A stretch of DNA of 32,786 nucleotides from CALBZH01 sp964538515 (GCA_964538515.1 CAZIEW010000065.1:1-32786), one strand, 5' to 3'; shown: positions 7,140-16,090, counted from the stretch's first letter. Notes: a model not told the origin generated them from the letters alone. A program made the numbers and translations.

Positions 7140-7994
7140 ATGGAGACAGGCTGCCCAAGTCTGACCGCACTGCGCGTCGCAATGCGTCGTGCCGCACACC
7201 AGGTCTTGGATGACCCCAAGATATTCGATGATCCTCTGGCACTCCGCGTGCTGGGCGTCGCCGATCCGACGTCCGCGGGACAAGATCGGAAGTGGTTGGA
7301 GGAAACCCCGTTGTCGCGCGTGCTTCGTGCCTCGTTGGCCGCGCGAAGCCGATACGCGGAAGACGAGCTCCGCGGCGCCATCGAGCGGGGCGTCGGTCAG
7401 TACGTCCTTCTGGGGGCGGGTCTGGACACCTTCGCCTACCGAAATCCGTTCCCCGATGACGTCTTGCGTGTTTTCGAAGTGGACCATCCGGCTACTCAAG
7501 ACTGGAAGCGCGCTCGATTGGAGCAGGCTGCAATCCGGATCCCTCACACCCTGACCTTTTCTCCGGTCGACCTCGAGTCGCAGACGCTCGAAGAGGGACT
7601 GCGGCAGACAGGCTTCGACAGCACTCGCCCCGCTTTTTTCTCGTGGCTCGGAGTCACGATGTATTTGACAAACACCGCGGTCACCGAGACGCTGCGATAC
7701 ATCGCATCCATGCCGACCGGAAGCGGGGTCATCTTCGACTATCTGATTCTCCCGTCTTTGCTGAATCCCGCGGAGCGCAAGGTCTTTGATGCGCTCGCTC
7801 ACCGCGTGGCTCTTGCCGGTGAGCCCTTTGAGACGTTTTTCGATCCGGCTGCCCTTACGCATAGCCTGCGTGACATGGGATTCAATCGGCTTCAAGATGT
7901 GGAGCCCGAAGAAATGGATGCCCGCTACTTCGAAGGGCGAACGGACGGCCTGAGGATGGGCCGGCTCGCGCATCTCATGAATGCGCAGACATAG
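7140..7994 (+). CDS. Class I SAM-dependent methyltransferase, leucine carboxyl methyltransferase (LCM) family
   Basis: 284-residue cytoplasmic methyltransferase of the PF04072 type (polyketide O-methyltransferase/YktD-like). Characteristic elements: an N-terminal MRRAAHQVLDDPKIFDDPLA segment, SARSRYAED-like ARSRYAEDEL, the SAM-binding GAGLDTFAYR (~93-102), acidic FEVDHPATQDWKR after strand 2, and FFSWLGVTMYL. The substrate is unknown; many family members methylate carboxyl or hydroxyl groups of secondary metabolites. The last codon and stop (ACA TAG) lie inside the 8-bp direct repeat ACATAGGA (7989-7996) that flanks the repeat element at 7997-8111, so an insertion occurred exactly at the end of this gene without changing the protein. 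Confidence 0.88.
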   Translation: METGCPSLTALRVAMRRAAHQVLDDPKIFDDPLALRVLGVADPTSAGQDRKWLEETPLSRVLRASLAARSRYAEDELRGAIERGVGQYVLLGAGLDTFAYRNPFPDDVLRVFEVDHPATQDWKRARLEQAAIRIPHTLTFSPVDLESQTLEEGLRQTGFDSTRPAFFSWLGVTMYLTNTAVTETLRYIASMPTGSGVIFDYLILPSLLNPAERKVFDALAHRVALAGEPFETFFDPAALTHSLRDMGFNRLQDVEPEEMDARYFEGRTDGLRMGRLAHLMNAQT

Positions 7995-8119
7995 GAGTCA
8001 CTTCTCAATAAGTGTAGGTCGGGATTTTATCCCGACGAGCCACAGCGAGGACGTCGGGATAAAATCCCGACCTACAGCCTTGCCGTTACCCACACTTATT
8101 GAGAAGCTACAACATAGGA
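7989..8119. mobile_element. MITE (repeat B) with 8-bp target site duplication
   Basis: ACATAGGA occurs at 7989-7996 and 8112-8119 as a direct repeat flanking a 115-bp non-coding element. Its terminal inverted repeats contain a perfect 15-bp pair, CTTCTCAATAAGTGT (8001-8015) and its complement (8092-8106). Inside is a second perfect 24-bp inverted repeat (8013-8036 and 8053-8076), and each of those arms is itself a palindrome around TCGGGAT-TTT-ATCCCGA. No ORF. It fills the space between the convergent methyltransferase and GH26 genes and may now act as a bidirectional terminator. Confidence 0.85.
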
Positions 8120-8122
8120 ACC

Positions 8123-9277
8123 CTAAGGGGCTGACCGCCCGCCGGGCGGTTTGCCGGCGGGTGCGGACAGCGCGGGCTCGATGAGGCGATCCTTCCAGAA
8201 GGGGCTGGACAGGCCTTGCCGGAAGGCTTCCAGAGCTTCGGGTGAGGAGTGGATGCGCAGGTTGCTGTAGGATTCATCGGTGTTGCGCCAACGTTCGTGC
8301 CAGTAGACGGCTGCTTTGACGCGCGTGTACTCGGTTTCGATGGCTCGGAACGCCTCGCGAAACCATTCCGCCTTGCTCCCGGACTGGGGGAATTCGCCGA
8401 CTCCCCATTCGGCGATCACGACCGGCTTGAGCGGATCCAATTTGCACAGTTCCCCATAGGCGTTGTCGAAGACCTGGTGGAAGGTTAGCCAGTCATCGTC
8501 GGCCGACTGTTTTCCGTAAGCGCTCAAGCCGAGCCAATCGACGTATTCGGGGCCCGGGTAGTAGGCGGGCAGGGTATTCCAGGGCTCAAACGGTTGGGAA
8601 AAGTTGTTGGCATGGAATCCCCACAGAACGTTTGTTGCGCCCTTCGCACGCACCCGGTCCACGACATAGCGGAAGGCTTCCTTGTAAATCTCCGGGCCGG
8701 ACATCGACCGATCTGCAGCGGTTGTCGCTCCGTTGTAGTAGCAGCCGGACCAGGGGAACCAGCAGCCGTTCATCTCAAGGCCCCAAGAGACAAGGATTGG
8801 TTTTCCGTGGGTACGTGCCGCATCGGCCCATGCATCGATGTAATCATTCCACACACCCGCCAGAATGGCGTTGAGGCCGAACCTGTCTGGGCCGACCTCC
8901 TCCTTGTACGGCCGATCCCAGGGAGACCAGAAGACAAGCGGAAGAGCCTGGTGCCGCGCGATGATCGTAAGGTTTCGGGTGGGAAAGGTCTGCTCCCCCC
9001 AGAAACTGGACGACGCGACGATGGTCATTCGTTTCCCTGTCAGTTTCTCGAACTCGTCGATCGTATCCAGCGTGACGGCGTCTTCGGTCAGCCCGAAATC
9101 GATGTAGGCGCCGGCATAGGCTCCGTTCTCCGGGAAGATCCCATGAGCAGAGGACTCCCGTGAAGGCGGATCGACGGTCCGGTCCGAACAGCCGGCTACG
9201 AGGCTGGTGAAGATCAGCGCTCCAACGAGTGCGGCCACGAACGGGACTGAGCGGATTGAATCTCGCACGATCGGCAT
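8123..9277 (-). CDS. GH26-like (beta-mannanase family) lipoprotein glycosidase
   Basis: Predicted endo-acting glycoside hydrolase anchored in the envelope. 384 residues with a lipoprotein signal peptide whose lipobox is LVAGC (Cys30). The TIM-barrel region shows the family's paired catalytic acids: SWGLEMNGCW with Glu168 (acid/base, clan GH-A N-E type) and VVIAEWGVGE with Glu290 (nucleophile). WFPWSG, FHANNF and YWHERW are aromatic subsite-like segments. ATG 9277 lies 14 bp after the stop of the deacetylase/GT2 fusion on the same strand, so the two are translationally close and probably one operon. Role inferred: trimming or release of the polysaccharide made by that synthase. Exact substrate (mannan or otherwise) cannot be told. 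Confidence 0.82.
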   Translation of the reverse strand: MPIVRDSIRSVPFVAALVGALIFTSLVAGCSDRTVDPPSRESSAHGIFPENGAYAGAYIDFGLTEDAVTLDTIDEFEKLTGKRMTIVASSSFWGEQTFPTRNLTIIARHQALPLVFWSPWDRPYKEEVGPDRFGLNAILAGVWNDYIDAWADAARTHGKPILVSWGLEMNGCWFPWSGCYYNGATTAADRSMSGPEIYKEAFRYVVDRVRAKGATNVLWGFHANNFSQPFEPWNTLPAYYPGPEYVDWLGLSAYGKQSADDDWLTFHQVFDNAYGELCKLDPLKPVVIAEWGVGEFPQSGSKAEWFREAFRAIETEYTRVKAAVYWHERWRNTDESYSNLRIHSSPEALEAFRQGLSSPFWKDRLIEPALSAPAGKPPGGRSAP

Positions 9278-9291
9278 TCCAGGGATCCACC

Positions 9292-12200
9292 TCAAGCCTG
9301 GCTCGGCACGGAAGCGGTGCGATCGAGCTTTCCCCAGGTCACCCAGGCGCCCTTGGCTGCCTTGACGATGGATTTCCAGATGACCCAGCTGAGCAGCGGT
9401 CGGTAGATGAAGCGCATGGGGATGATGAGCAGAGCCTTGCTCATCCGCTCGCCCTCCATCCTGCAGGCCAATCCTGCCAGAAAGATGTCCATGATCAGAA
9501 AGGTCACGAAGTAGGTGAGGATGGTGTCGCCCACACCCATAAGGAGCGAGCAGACAAGAAGGAAGTCGACCAGCGGCGTGATGGTGACCAGGAGGATCTG
9601 AAAGAACCACACGCTCGGCAAACTGAACCAGCCAAGAGCCCCGAAATGCGGGTTGAACACCATGTCTCCATGTTTCCAGAGGCACTGCAGGGTTCCAAAG
9701 GCCCATCGGAAGCGCTGCTTGACCAGTGCTCGCACGCTCTCAGGAGCCTCCGTCCAGGCGACCGCGGCCGGCACGTAAGTCACCCGGTGGCCTTTGCGAT
9801 GCAAGGCAAGGGTGAGGTCGGTGTCTTCAGCCAGGGTATCCGTGCTGATGCCGCCCACTTGCATAACGGCGCTCTTCCTCAGCGCGCTCACGGCACCCGG
9901 GGCCACCGTGATGCAATTGAGCTGGTGATAGGCACGACGGTCGAGGTTGAATCCGCAGATGTACTCCAGAGACTGACACCGAGCGATGAAAGTCCGGAGG
10001 TTGCCCACCTTGGCGTGTCCCGAGACGGCTCCCACTCGGGGGTCCGAGAAGGGCTGGACCAAGGCTCCGATGGTTTGGGGGGCAAACTGGGTGTCCGCGT
10101 CCAGAGTGACCAGGATGTCGTAGGAAGCTTCGGCGATCGCGGCGCGCAGCGCCAGAGCCTTGCCCTGGTTTGGCTGCCGGATCAGCCGGATTCGTGGATC
10201 GGATTCAGCAAGCCGTTCCACGATGGCTGCGGTTCGGTCCTTTGATCCATCGTCCACGACAATGACCTCCATGGCACCGCCGTAGGCGGTTCGAAGCAGA
10301 TGCTTGAGGGTCGCCTCGATGACTTTCTCTTCGTTGAACGCGGCAAGGATGACGGAGATCGGCGGCTGGTCATCGCTTGCAAGGGGCGCCACCCTTCGAT
10401 GGGTGTGTCGTGAGGCAAGGATCGTGATGACCAGCGTGCGGAGAATCACCAGAATCGTTGCCGCGATCATAAACGACCACAGGAAAGCCTCGACGTTGTA
10501 AAGGACTCGGAATCCCCCCTGGCTGACCAGACGAGCGAAGCTTTCCGGACCGGATTTAACGGTCGGCATCAGCTCATCGGGCTCTTTCCCGAGCATCTCG
10601 CTCAAGGTCACGATCCTGTCGCCGCGCTCGTAAAGATAGTCGATGATCCGGGGAAGCGCCTCGACGGTCTGCCTGCGGTCCCCGCCCGCGTCGTGGAGCA
10701 GGATGATCGTCCCATCCGCCTTACGCCCCTGCTTCACCTTCTGTACGATGGCCTCCACCCCTGGCTTGGCCCAGTCCTCCGGGTCAATGTCCTCGGTGAC
10801 CGTAATGTAGCCCAGGTCCTGGGCCAGTTTGACAGGAGTTACCTCCGCGGGGTCGTGAGGTCTCGAGTCGGCACTGTAAGGGGGGCGAAACAGGATTGTC
10901 GAACGATCGGTGATCGTTTCAATCAATCTCTGGGTCGCGTTGAGCTCCAGCCGCGCTCGCTCCTCGGAAATGACAGCCATGTTGGGATGGGTGTAGGAGT
11001 GGACCCCAATCTCGTGCCCTTCTTCCAGTATCCTTCGGACCAGCCCCGGATTCGCTTCCATGCGCGATCCGACCAGGAAAAACGACGCCTTGGCCCCTTT
11101 GGCCCGGAGCACGTCCAGGATCTTGGGCGTCCATTTGGGATCGGGGCCGTCGTCGAAGCTGAGGGCCACGGTGTCCGACGCCTCGGCTCCTTCATGGTAA
11201 AGGGTCAGGTAGCTGGGAAATGTTTCATAGGTGACGGTGACCCGGCCGGTATCGTCTATGAAGAGCGCCCTGCTGCCGTCCGAAGTTTCTTCGTCCACGG
11301 TCACGAATTCGCCGCGGCCCACATGAGTAATGGCTCCTGCCGACCGAAGCGGTCGCAACTGGGCGAGATCTTCGGGGCGAATGGTTGCGCTTCCGGAGAG
11401 CTGCTTCAGCATGGGCCAAATGGCGGGGTCTTCGTAACCCAGCTGGGAAATGGAAATCCCCGTGACTTTCTGTCTGCGGGTGGCCATCAGTTGATTGACG
11501 AACGTCGAAGCATCCAGGAACCAGACTTTGTGCTCCGTCCCACCGTCTTCATAGGAAAATTGGGGATTGTAGAGGGGGGCTTCCGATTTGCATTGGGTCA
11601 GCCCGACTTCGTCGCCGCGGCTCATGACGTCCGGAAATCGGATGGTCTCCGCCCTCTTGGCGCCCTTGGCCCAGTCATAGCCGTAGGACCCGATTTCCAC
11701 AACGCACTGCTCGGGGTCAACGTATTCAAGCAACGTTTCGAGCCAGCCTTCAAACCACGGTTGAGACGCGATGGGGCCGGGGGAATCGTTTTCGGAATTC
11801 TCGTCGTGGAGGGTCGCAACGAAATGATCCACACAAGGAGCCAGAGCTTCGAGGTCGAAGCTCTTGAGCTCGAGACCGACCGGCACATACAGCCAGAGCT
11901 CCATCCGCTCGTGGTGAACACCATCGGCGATTCTCTGGATGAGAGCGGTCACCGCCTCCACGTAGGTCGGGTCAACGATGCCCCAATCGATGACAAGGCC
12001 CCCGGCCTTGGCTTCCTTGAGCTTGCCGACGAGCTGCCCGACGAAACGGTCCTGGCGGGCGATTGGACCGTTCGCCAGCCCCTCGATGGCCTCCGGCTGC
12101 CAGACGTCCTCGATGAGATTGTCGAGCACGGGCAGGAACACGATTCCCTTGCTCAAGGCATAGTCCCGCACCCTGAGGTCGGGATGAGACACCAGGGTCC

Positions 12201-12657
12201 CAGATCCGTCGGCAACGCTGAGCCACTGGCTGATGACATGCGTCAGCTGGGCACCGTTTGCCCGAAGCGAGTCATAGCTGTATTCATCCCAGGCCACGTA
12301 GAACCCTGCGACAATGCCCTGATCATGCTTCTGTGGGGGGGCAGACAAGGCAGAGCGCGATGCATCACGCGACAGCTTTCCCTCGGGATTCGCGCTCTTG
12401 GAGTATTCCCGCCAGATTGGTCTGGGGTGAGGTTGGGGCTCCTCGGCGTCTTTTTTCTGCAACTCATGCAACCGTGCCTGCAATTGCGATATGGAGGAAG
12501 AGAGCCGTAGCTGAGGAGCCACGAAGAGCGATTGAATGAACCACACCCCGCCGCAAAAGGCCAGCACCGTGAGCAGAAGGAGAAGCAGCCTCAGTCGAGG
12601 CCAGCGTCTTCCCGCCGAGTCAAGGAAAATGAACTGCTTAGGATCCTGTTCGAGCAT
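9292..12657 (-). CDS. Trifunctional envelope protein: GH18-like / polysaccharide deacetylase / GT2 glycosyltransferase
   Basis: 1121-residue inner-membrane protein. Order: cytoplasmic N-terminus, TM helix (~22-45), coiled region, periplasmic GH18-like domain (~92-435), NodB polysaccharide deacetylase (~490-700), TM helix (~730-755), cytoplasmic GT2 synthase (~765-990), and C-terminal TM helices. The deacetylase motifs are intact: LSFDDGPD (~499), HSYTHP, RPPYSADSRP, DIDPEDW and LLHDAGGDR. The GT2 motifs are intact: DDGSKDRT (~800), LDADTQ (~852), EDTDL (~941) and QRFRW (~980), as in processive PgaC/BcsA-like enzymes. The GH18 DxxDxDxE motif is degenerate (GLVIDWG, Gly226 where the catalytic Glu should be), so this domain is probably non-catalytic. 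Likely role: make, move and deacetylate an amino-sugar exopolysaccharide. The GH26 lipoprotein gene follows. Confidence 0.9.
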   Translation of the reverse strand: MLEQDPKQFIFLDSAGRRWPRLRLLLLLLTVLAFCGGVWFIQSLFVAPQLRLSSSISQLQARLHELQKKDAEEPQPHPRPIWREYSKSANPEGKLSRDASRSALSAPPQKHDQGIVAGFYVAWDEYSYDSLRANGAQLTHVISQWLSVADGSGTLVSHPDLRVRDYALSKGIVFLPVLDNLIEDVWQPEAIEGLANGPIARQDRFVGQLVGKLKEAKAGGLVIDWGIVDPTYVEAVTALIQRIADGVHHERMELWLYVPVGLELKSFDLEALAPCVDHFVATLHDENSENDSPGPIASQPWFEGWLETLLEYVDPEQCVVEIGSYGYDWAKGAKRAETIRFPDVMSRGDEVGLTQCKSEAPLYNPQFSYEDGGTEHKVWFLDASTFVNQLMATRRQKVTGISISQLGYEDPAIWPMLKQLSGSATIRPEDLAQLRPLRSAGAITHVGRGEFVTVDEETSDGSRALFIDDTGRVTVTYETFPSYLTLYHEGAEASDTVALSFDDGPDPKWTPKILDVLRAKGAKASFFLVGSRMEANPGLVRRILEEGHEIGVHSYTHPNMAVISEERARLELNATQRLIETITDRSTILFRPPYSADSRPHDPAEVTPVKLAQDLGYITVTEDIDPEDWAKPGVEAIVQKVKQGRKADGTIILLHDAGGDRRQTVEALPRIIDYLYERGDRIVTLSEMLGKEPDELMPTVKSGPESFARLVSQGGFRVLYNVEAFLWSFMIAATILVILRTLVITILASRHTHRRVAPLASDDQPPISVILAAFNEEKVIEATLKHLLRTAYGGAMEVIVVDDGSKDRTAAIVERLAESDPRIRLIRQPNQGKALALRAAIAEASYDILVTLDADTQFAPQTIGALVQPFSDPRVGAVSGHAKVGNLRTFIARCQSLEYICGFNLDRRAYHQLNCITVAPGAVSALRKSAVMQVGGISTDTLAEDTDLTLALHRKGHRVTYVPAAVAWTEAPESVRALVKQRFRWAFGTLQCLWKHGDMVFNPHFGALGWFSLPSVWFFQILLVTITPLVDFLLVCSLLMGVGDTILTYFVTFLIMDIFLAGLACRMEGERMSKALLIIPMRFIYRPLLSWVIWKSIVKAAKGAWVTWGKLDRTASVPSQA

Positions 12658-12925
12658 ATGTCCCTTGTGAGTTGAACGTTGGCGGATCCTGACCTATGGA
12701 GTCCGCCGGGAGCGACGCGGCACTATATAACATAGGGACGGCTTGGGGATCGCGAATAATTATTGGGTGACAAGTCGGCTCACGTCTCGCCGGACAAGAA
12801 GGGACCCCCCGGAGACGGCGATTGCGGAGCCGAGAGAAGTATACTCAGTCCCTTTCGTCTTTCAAGGGTCGCTTCGAAAACCGCGGGAATCAGGCTTGTC
12901 GGCCGCGGTGCAGTCGAGGGCGGTC

Positions 12926-14707
12926 TCACCCGGCTTGGCCCGGAGGAGCCCCTCGGGCTTCGCCCTCGAGGGGGATTGTGAGGACAACCCTGCAGCCGTG
13001 GCCGGGGGACGACTCGATGGATACGTCGCCTCCCTTGTGGTGGAAACGCTCCCGGATGCTGAAAAGACCGTAACCGTCCCCGGAGCGGCCGGAGAGGCCG
13101 TCCGTCTTCGGTTCGAAGCCAACCCCGTCGTCTTCAACCGAAAGGACGAGCATCCGGTCTCGCGATTCGCTCTTCATCACCACGTGAGAAGCACGGGCGT
13201 GCTTGAGCACGTTGTTGAGGAGCTCATTTGCGGCCCGGTAAAGCAGCACTCGTGTGTCCTCGGGCAATGGCTTTGATTGCCCGTCGTCGGTGTAGGTGAC
13301 ATCCAGACCGTGTCGCTCCCGTATCTGCTCTGCGAGGTAGTCGAGGGCTGCCTCGAGGCCGATCTCATACAAGATAGGCGGGCTGATCTCAAAGGTGAGC
13401 GACCGAGTCTCCTCCAGGGCCTGGACGACGTATGCACGGATTTCGCTCGCAAGTGCGCCCGCTTCGGTGTCGGCCGTTGCCTGGATGAGCATCCCCAGCT
13501 TGATTTTCGATATTCCCAAGAGCTGTCCCACGCGGTCGTGAAGACCTTCGGCGAGTCGGCGCCGCTCGCGCTCTTCGGCGCTGTTCAGCTCGGAGGCCAT
13601 TGACCTCAGCTCAGCCTCGTAGCGCAGTACCTGTGCAACATGGTTTTCGAGCGCCTCGGCCATTTCGTCCAGGGCTTGCGCGAGAGCCCCCAGTTCGCCC
13701 CCTCGATGAGGAAGCCCTGTGCGCGCCTCCATGTCGCCTCGGGACAGCCGCTGAGCCGTGAGCACCATGGTGTGCACCGGTCGGATGATGAACGTGCTGC
13801 TCCCGAACCAAACCAATCCAAGAGCCAAGAGAGTGAGTGCCCAAACCCCGGCGAATTGGAAGGCCAGGGCTTTATTCGCCTTGTTGTACAACGCGGACAC
13901 GGGGACGCTGATGCTGACGAAAAGGCCCGTGTCGACCGTGCTCGAAAGGGGTGCAAAGGCATAAAGGGAGTCGGTCTCACGCGAATCTCCCGCTTCAACG
14001 GCTCCCGTTCCCGACCGAAGCATTGCCCCGAGGAGAGTGTCCATGGTCTTTGGGCTTACGCTGCATTCCTCCCGTGATGGCAGACAGTTCAAAAGGCTTC
14101 CCCTGCGGTTGATCATCAGAAGCTTCACCTGCTTGGGCGGCTGAAGGTGCGCAATCAATTCGCTGAAACGACTCAGGTCCACGGTTGCAAAGACAATGGT
14201 TCTGACTGGCTCGTCTCCCCTAAAAATTGGGTAGCTGATGGCAAAGCGACTTTCACTCTCCTCACCGGGATGCAGCGGCCCCATGGAGAAATCCCGTGAG
14301 CGCAAGGCGTGCCTGAACCACGGTTCTTCCTGGAACGTTGTGTCCAGTGGCAGCTGTCCTGAACCGCAGCGAAGGACGCCTTCGCTATCCAATACCCCGA
14401 TGCTGGTGTATCGAGGGTATTCCTCAATCAGGCGGCCAAGGAAATCAGAACAGGCTCCGGTGTCGGTTGGCTCGATTTCCGGGGTTCTGGAAAGCGTGAT
14501 CAGGAACTGCCGAGTCCGTGCGATGAGCTGCTCCTGGTCGCTGGCCACCAGAGTCACGAGCCGAATGAAATCCTCGGTCATTTGCGCTAAGATCAGTGAT
14601 CGCTCATGAAAGGTGGAGGCAAGGATCAGCCCGGTTGCCAGCAACATTGTCAGCAAGACCAGCGATGCCAGCCGAGCTCTTAGGCTTCGGAAGACGGAAG
14701 GTCTCAT
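12926..14707 (-). CDS. Sensor histidine kinase, NarX/HPK7 type (HisKA_3) with extracytoplasmic Cache-like domain
   Basis: 593-residue inner-membrane kinase. TM1 ~12-32; periplasmic sensor ~33-280 with a Cache-like pattern (YTSIGVLDSEGVLRCGSG, EPWFRHALRSRDF, RFAISYPIFRG); TM2 ~282-305; HAMP ~306-360 (RPVHTMVLTAQRLSRGD); HisKA_3 with phosphoacceptor His390 in RRRLAEGLHDRVGQLLG; HATPase_c with N-box NELLNNVLKHA (~497), DDGVGFE and YGLFSIRERF. This kinase class phosphorylates NarL/FixJ regulators, so the regulator at 15437-16090 is the obvious partner, though nosL1 lies between them on the other strand. The ligand is unknown; small organic acids or nitrate-like anions are typical of such domains. 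Start at ATG 14707 lacks a clear Shine-Dalgarno. Confidence 0.9.
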   Translation of the reverse strand: MRPSVFRSLRARLASLVLLTMLLATGLILASTFHERSLILAQMTEDFIRLVTLVASDQEQLIARTRQFLITLSRTPEIEPTDTGACSDFLGRLIEEYPRYTSIGVLDSEGVLRCGSGQLPLDTTFQEEPWFRHALRSRDFSMGPLHPGEESESRFAISYPIFRGDEPVRTIVFATVDLSRFSELIAHLQPPKQVKLLMINRRGSLLNCLPSREECSVSPKTMDTLLGAMLRSGTGAVEAGDSRETDSLYAFAPLSSTVDTGLFVSISVPVSALYNKANKALAFQFAGVWALTLLALGLVWFGSSTFIIRPVHTMVLTAQRLSRGDMEARTGLPHRGGELGALAQALDEMAEALENHVAQVLRYEAELRSMASELNSAEERERRRLAEGLHDRVGQLLGISKIKLGMLIQATADTEAGALASEIRAYVVQALEETRSLTFEISPPILYEIGLEAALDYLAEQIRERHGLDVTYTDDGQSKPLPEDTRVLLYRAANELLNNVLKHARASHVVMKSESRDRMLVLSVEDDGVGFEPKTDGLSGRSGDGYGLFSIRERFHHKGGDVSIESSPGHGCRVVLTIPLEGEARGAPPGQAG

Positions 14708-14758
14708 CGCGGCACGGTTCTCGGGTCTTTCCGGCGCTGAGCCGGTCTTGAGTAGAAG

Positions 14759-14785
14759 CCGAAGCGGGACGCGGCGTCGCTTCGG
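14759..14785. promoter_or_regulatory. Perfect 8-bp inverted repeat in kinase/nosL1 divergent region
   Basis: CCGAAGCG (14759-14766) and CGCTTCGG (14778-14785) are separated by 11 bp, 19 bp centre to centre, inside the 108-bp gap between the divergently transcribed kinase and nosL1 genes. This is a candidate binding site for the NarL-type regulator. The same half-site was not found in the region upstream of nosL2. Confidence 0.4.
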
Positions 14786-14815
14786 AAGCCGATTTGACTT
14801 TCAGGATACTGACTC

Positions 14816-15361
14816 ATGCGATGGTCCTCAATGAAAAGCTGCATCCGAGCCCTTCTTCTCGCGCTTGTCTGTAACTCTGTATTGGCGGGAGGGGCGGTCG
14901 GTCTCGAACCTCCTGACGAGAGCGCGGGCCGGGACATCGTCGATTTCCCAGACTGCGTCTACTGCGGGATGCACCGGCAAACGTACGCCCACAGCCGGAT
15001 GCTGGTCGCCTACGCCGACGGCGCCAGGTTTGGTGTCTGCAGCCTCTACTGCGCGGCCCTGAACCTCGTCATCCAGATTGACCGAGCGCTCGAAGCCGTT
15101 TGGGTGGCCGACTACCGCTCAAGAGAGCTCATTCGGGCCGAGGACGCCTGTTGGGTCATCGGTGGAGCCAAGCCCGGCGTCATGACCAGCAGAGCCAAAT
15201 GGGCATTCAAGGACAAGGCGGACGCCAACACGTTCATTTCGGAAAACGGGGGTGTCATCGGGTCTTTCGATGAAGCCATGCGTGCCACCTTCGAAGATAT
15301 GTACAGAGACACCAGAATGATTCGTATGAAGAAGCAGATTGGGAAGATGGCCCCGGAGTGA
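14816..15361 (+). CDS. NosL family protein, paralogue 1
   Basis: 181-residue exported protein (signal peptide ~1-30; ATG 14831 is an alternative start six codons in). NosL proteins (PF05573) are envelope Cu(I)-binding accessory proteins, best known beside nitrous oxide reductase. Here the CxxCGM signature is FPDCVYCGM (C47, C50, M52), followed by a second Cys pair in GVCSLYCAA (C75, C79). The domain continues as WVIGGAKPGVMTSRAKWAF and ends with FDEAMRATFEDMYRDTRMIR. About 60% similar by eye to the paralogue at 16427. No nos genes are present, so the role is likely another copper or metal delivery task. It lies between the kinase and regulator genes on the opposite strand. Confidence 0.82.
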   Translation: MRWSSMKSCIRALLLALVCNSVLAGGAVGLEPPDESAGRDIVDFPDCVYCGMHRQTYAHSRMLVAYADGARFGVCSLYCAALNLVIQIDRALEAVWVADYRSRELIRAEDACWVIGGAKPGVMTSRAKWAFKDKADANTFISENGGVIGSFDEAMRATFEDMYRDTRMIRMKKQIGKMAPE

Positions 15362-15436
15362 CGCCCCGGTGCTCACGTGACCGCGCTGGAGCAGGGTCCT
15401 GACGGGCCGGTCGCGGGTCGCGCCCGTGAGGGGCTA

Positions 15437-16090
15437 TCAGCCGTCGAGCGTCGTCAGGCCTTCCCGCAGCGCGTACTTGATCAATTCCGCGAGATTGCTG
15501 ACGTTCAGCTTGCTCATGAGCTGCTGGCGGTGCGTCTCCACCGTCTTGTTGCTGATGTTCAGATGGGCGGCAATCTGCTTGACCATCTTGCCCTCGGCAA
15601 GAAGCTGGAGCACCTCCCGTTCCCTTGGAGTCAGCAGGGAATAGGGGGACTGGTCGTCGGCCATGGTGTTGCTCACGAAGTCCCTGACGATTGAGCCCGC
15701 GATCTGCGGACTGATGTAGGCCCGCCCCGTCATGACCACTTCAATGGCTTGAGCCAGCTCTTCGAACGCACAGTCTTTGAGGAGGTACGCGGACGCTCCG
15801 GCCCGGAACATCTCACCGACGTAGCGTTTGTCGGAATGCATCGAGAGGGCAAGAACCTTCACATTGGGCGCTGCCAAGCGGACTTGCCGAGTGGCTTCGA
15901 TGCCGTTGAGGTCCGGCATGCCCACGTCCATGACGACCAGGTCGACGTCGCCATCCCGGACCATACTGACGGCGAGACGGCCATTGTCTGCCTCGCCGAC
16001 CACACTGACGCCGGGAAGCCTTTCGAGCATGGACCGGAGTCCATCGCGCATGATCTTATGATCGTCAGCCAGCAAGATCCTGATACTCAT
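15437..16090 (-). CDS. NarL/FixJ-type response regulator
   Basis: 217-residue cytoplasmic transcription factor. Receiver domain 1-120 with acidic pocket Asp9/Asp10, phosphoacceptor Asp55 (LVVMDVGMPD) and Lys in AYLLKDC (~105). A GerE/LuxR helix-turn-helix follows at ~150-212 (LTPREREVLQLLAEGKMVKQIAAHLNISNKTVETH, quoted in parts by family pattern). Likely phosphorylated by the HisKA_3 kinase at 12926-14707. Its start faces nosL2 across a 336-bp divergent region, and the kinase/nosL1 divergent promoter is the other obvious target. Its stop is 75 bp from the convergent nosL1 stop. Confidence 0.93.
   Translation of the reverse strand: MSIRILLADDHKIMRDGLRSMLERLPGVSVVGEADNGRLAVSMVRDGDVDLVVMDVGMPDLNGIEATRQVRLAAPNVKVLALSMHSDKRYVGEMFRAGASAYLLKDCAFEELAQAIEVVMTGRAYISPQIAGSIVRDFVSNTMADDQSPYSLLTPREREVLQLLAEGKMVKQIAAHLNISNKTVETHRQQLMSKLNVSNLAELIKYALREGLTTLDG

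Noticed and set aside
10693..12510. Long open frame of about 605 codons on the plus strand opposite the polysaccharide fusion gene
   Set aside because: It is antisense to a gene with clear domains; codon bias in GC-rich DNA opens such frames. No recognisable motifs in the translation.
12743..13276. Plus-strand frame of 177 codons over the kinase 3' end and the gap before the fusion gene
   Set aside because: Mostly antisense to the HATPase domain; no Shine-Dalgarno and no recognisable domain.
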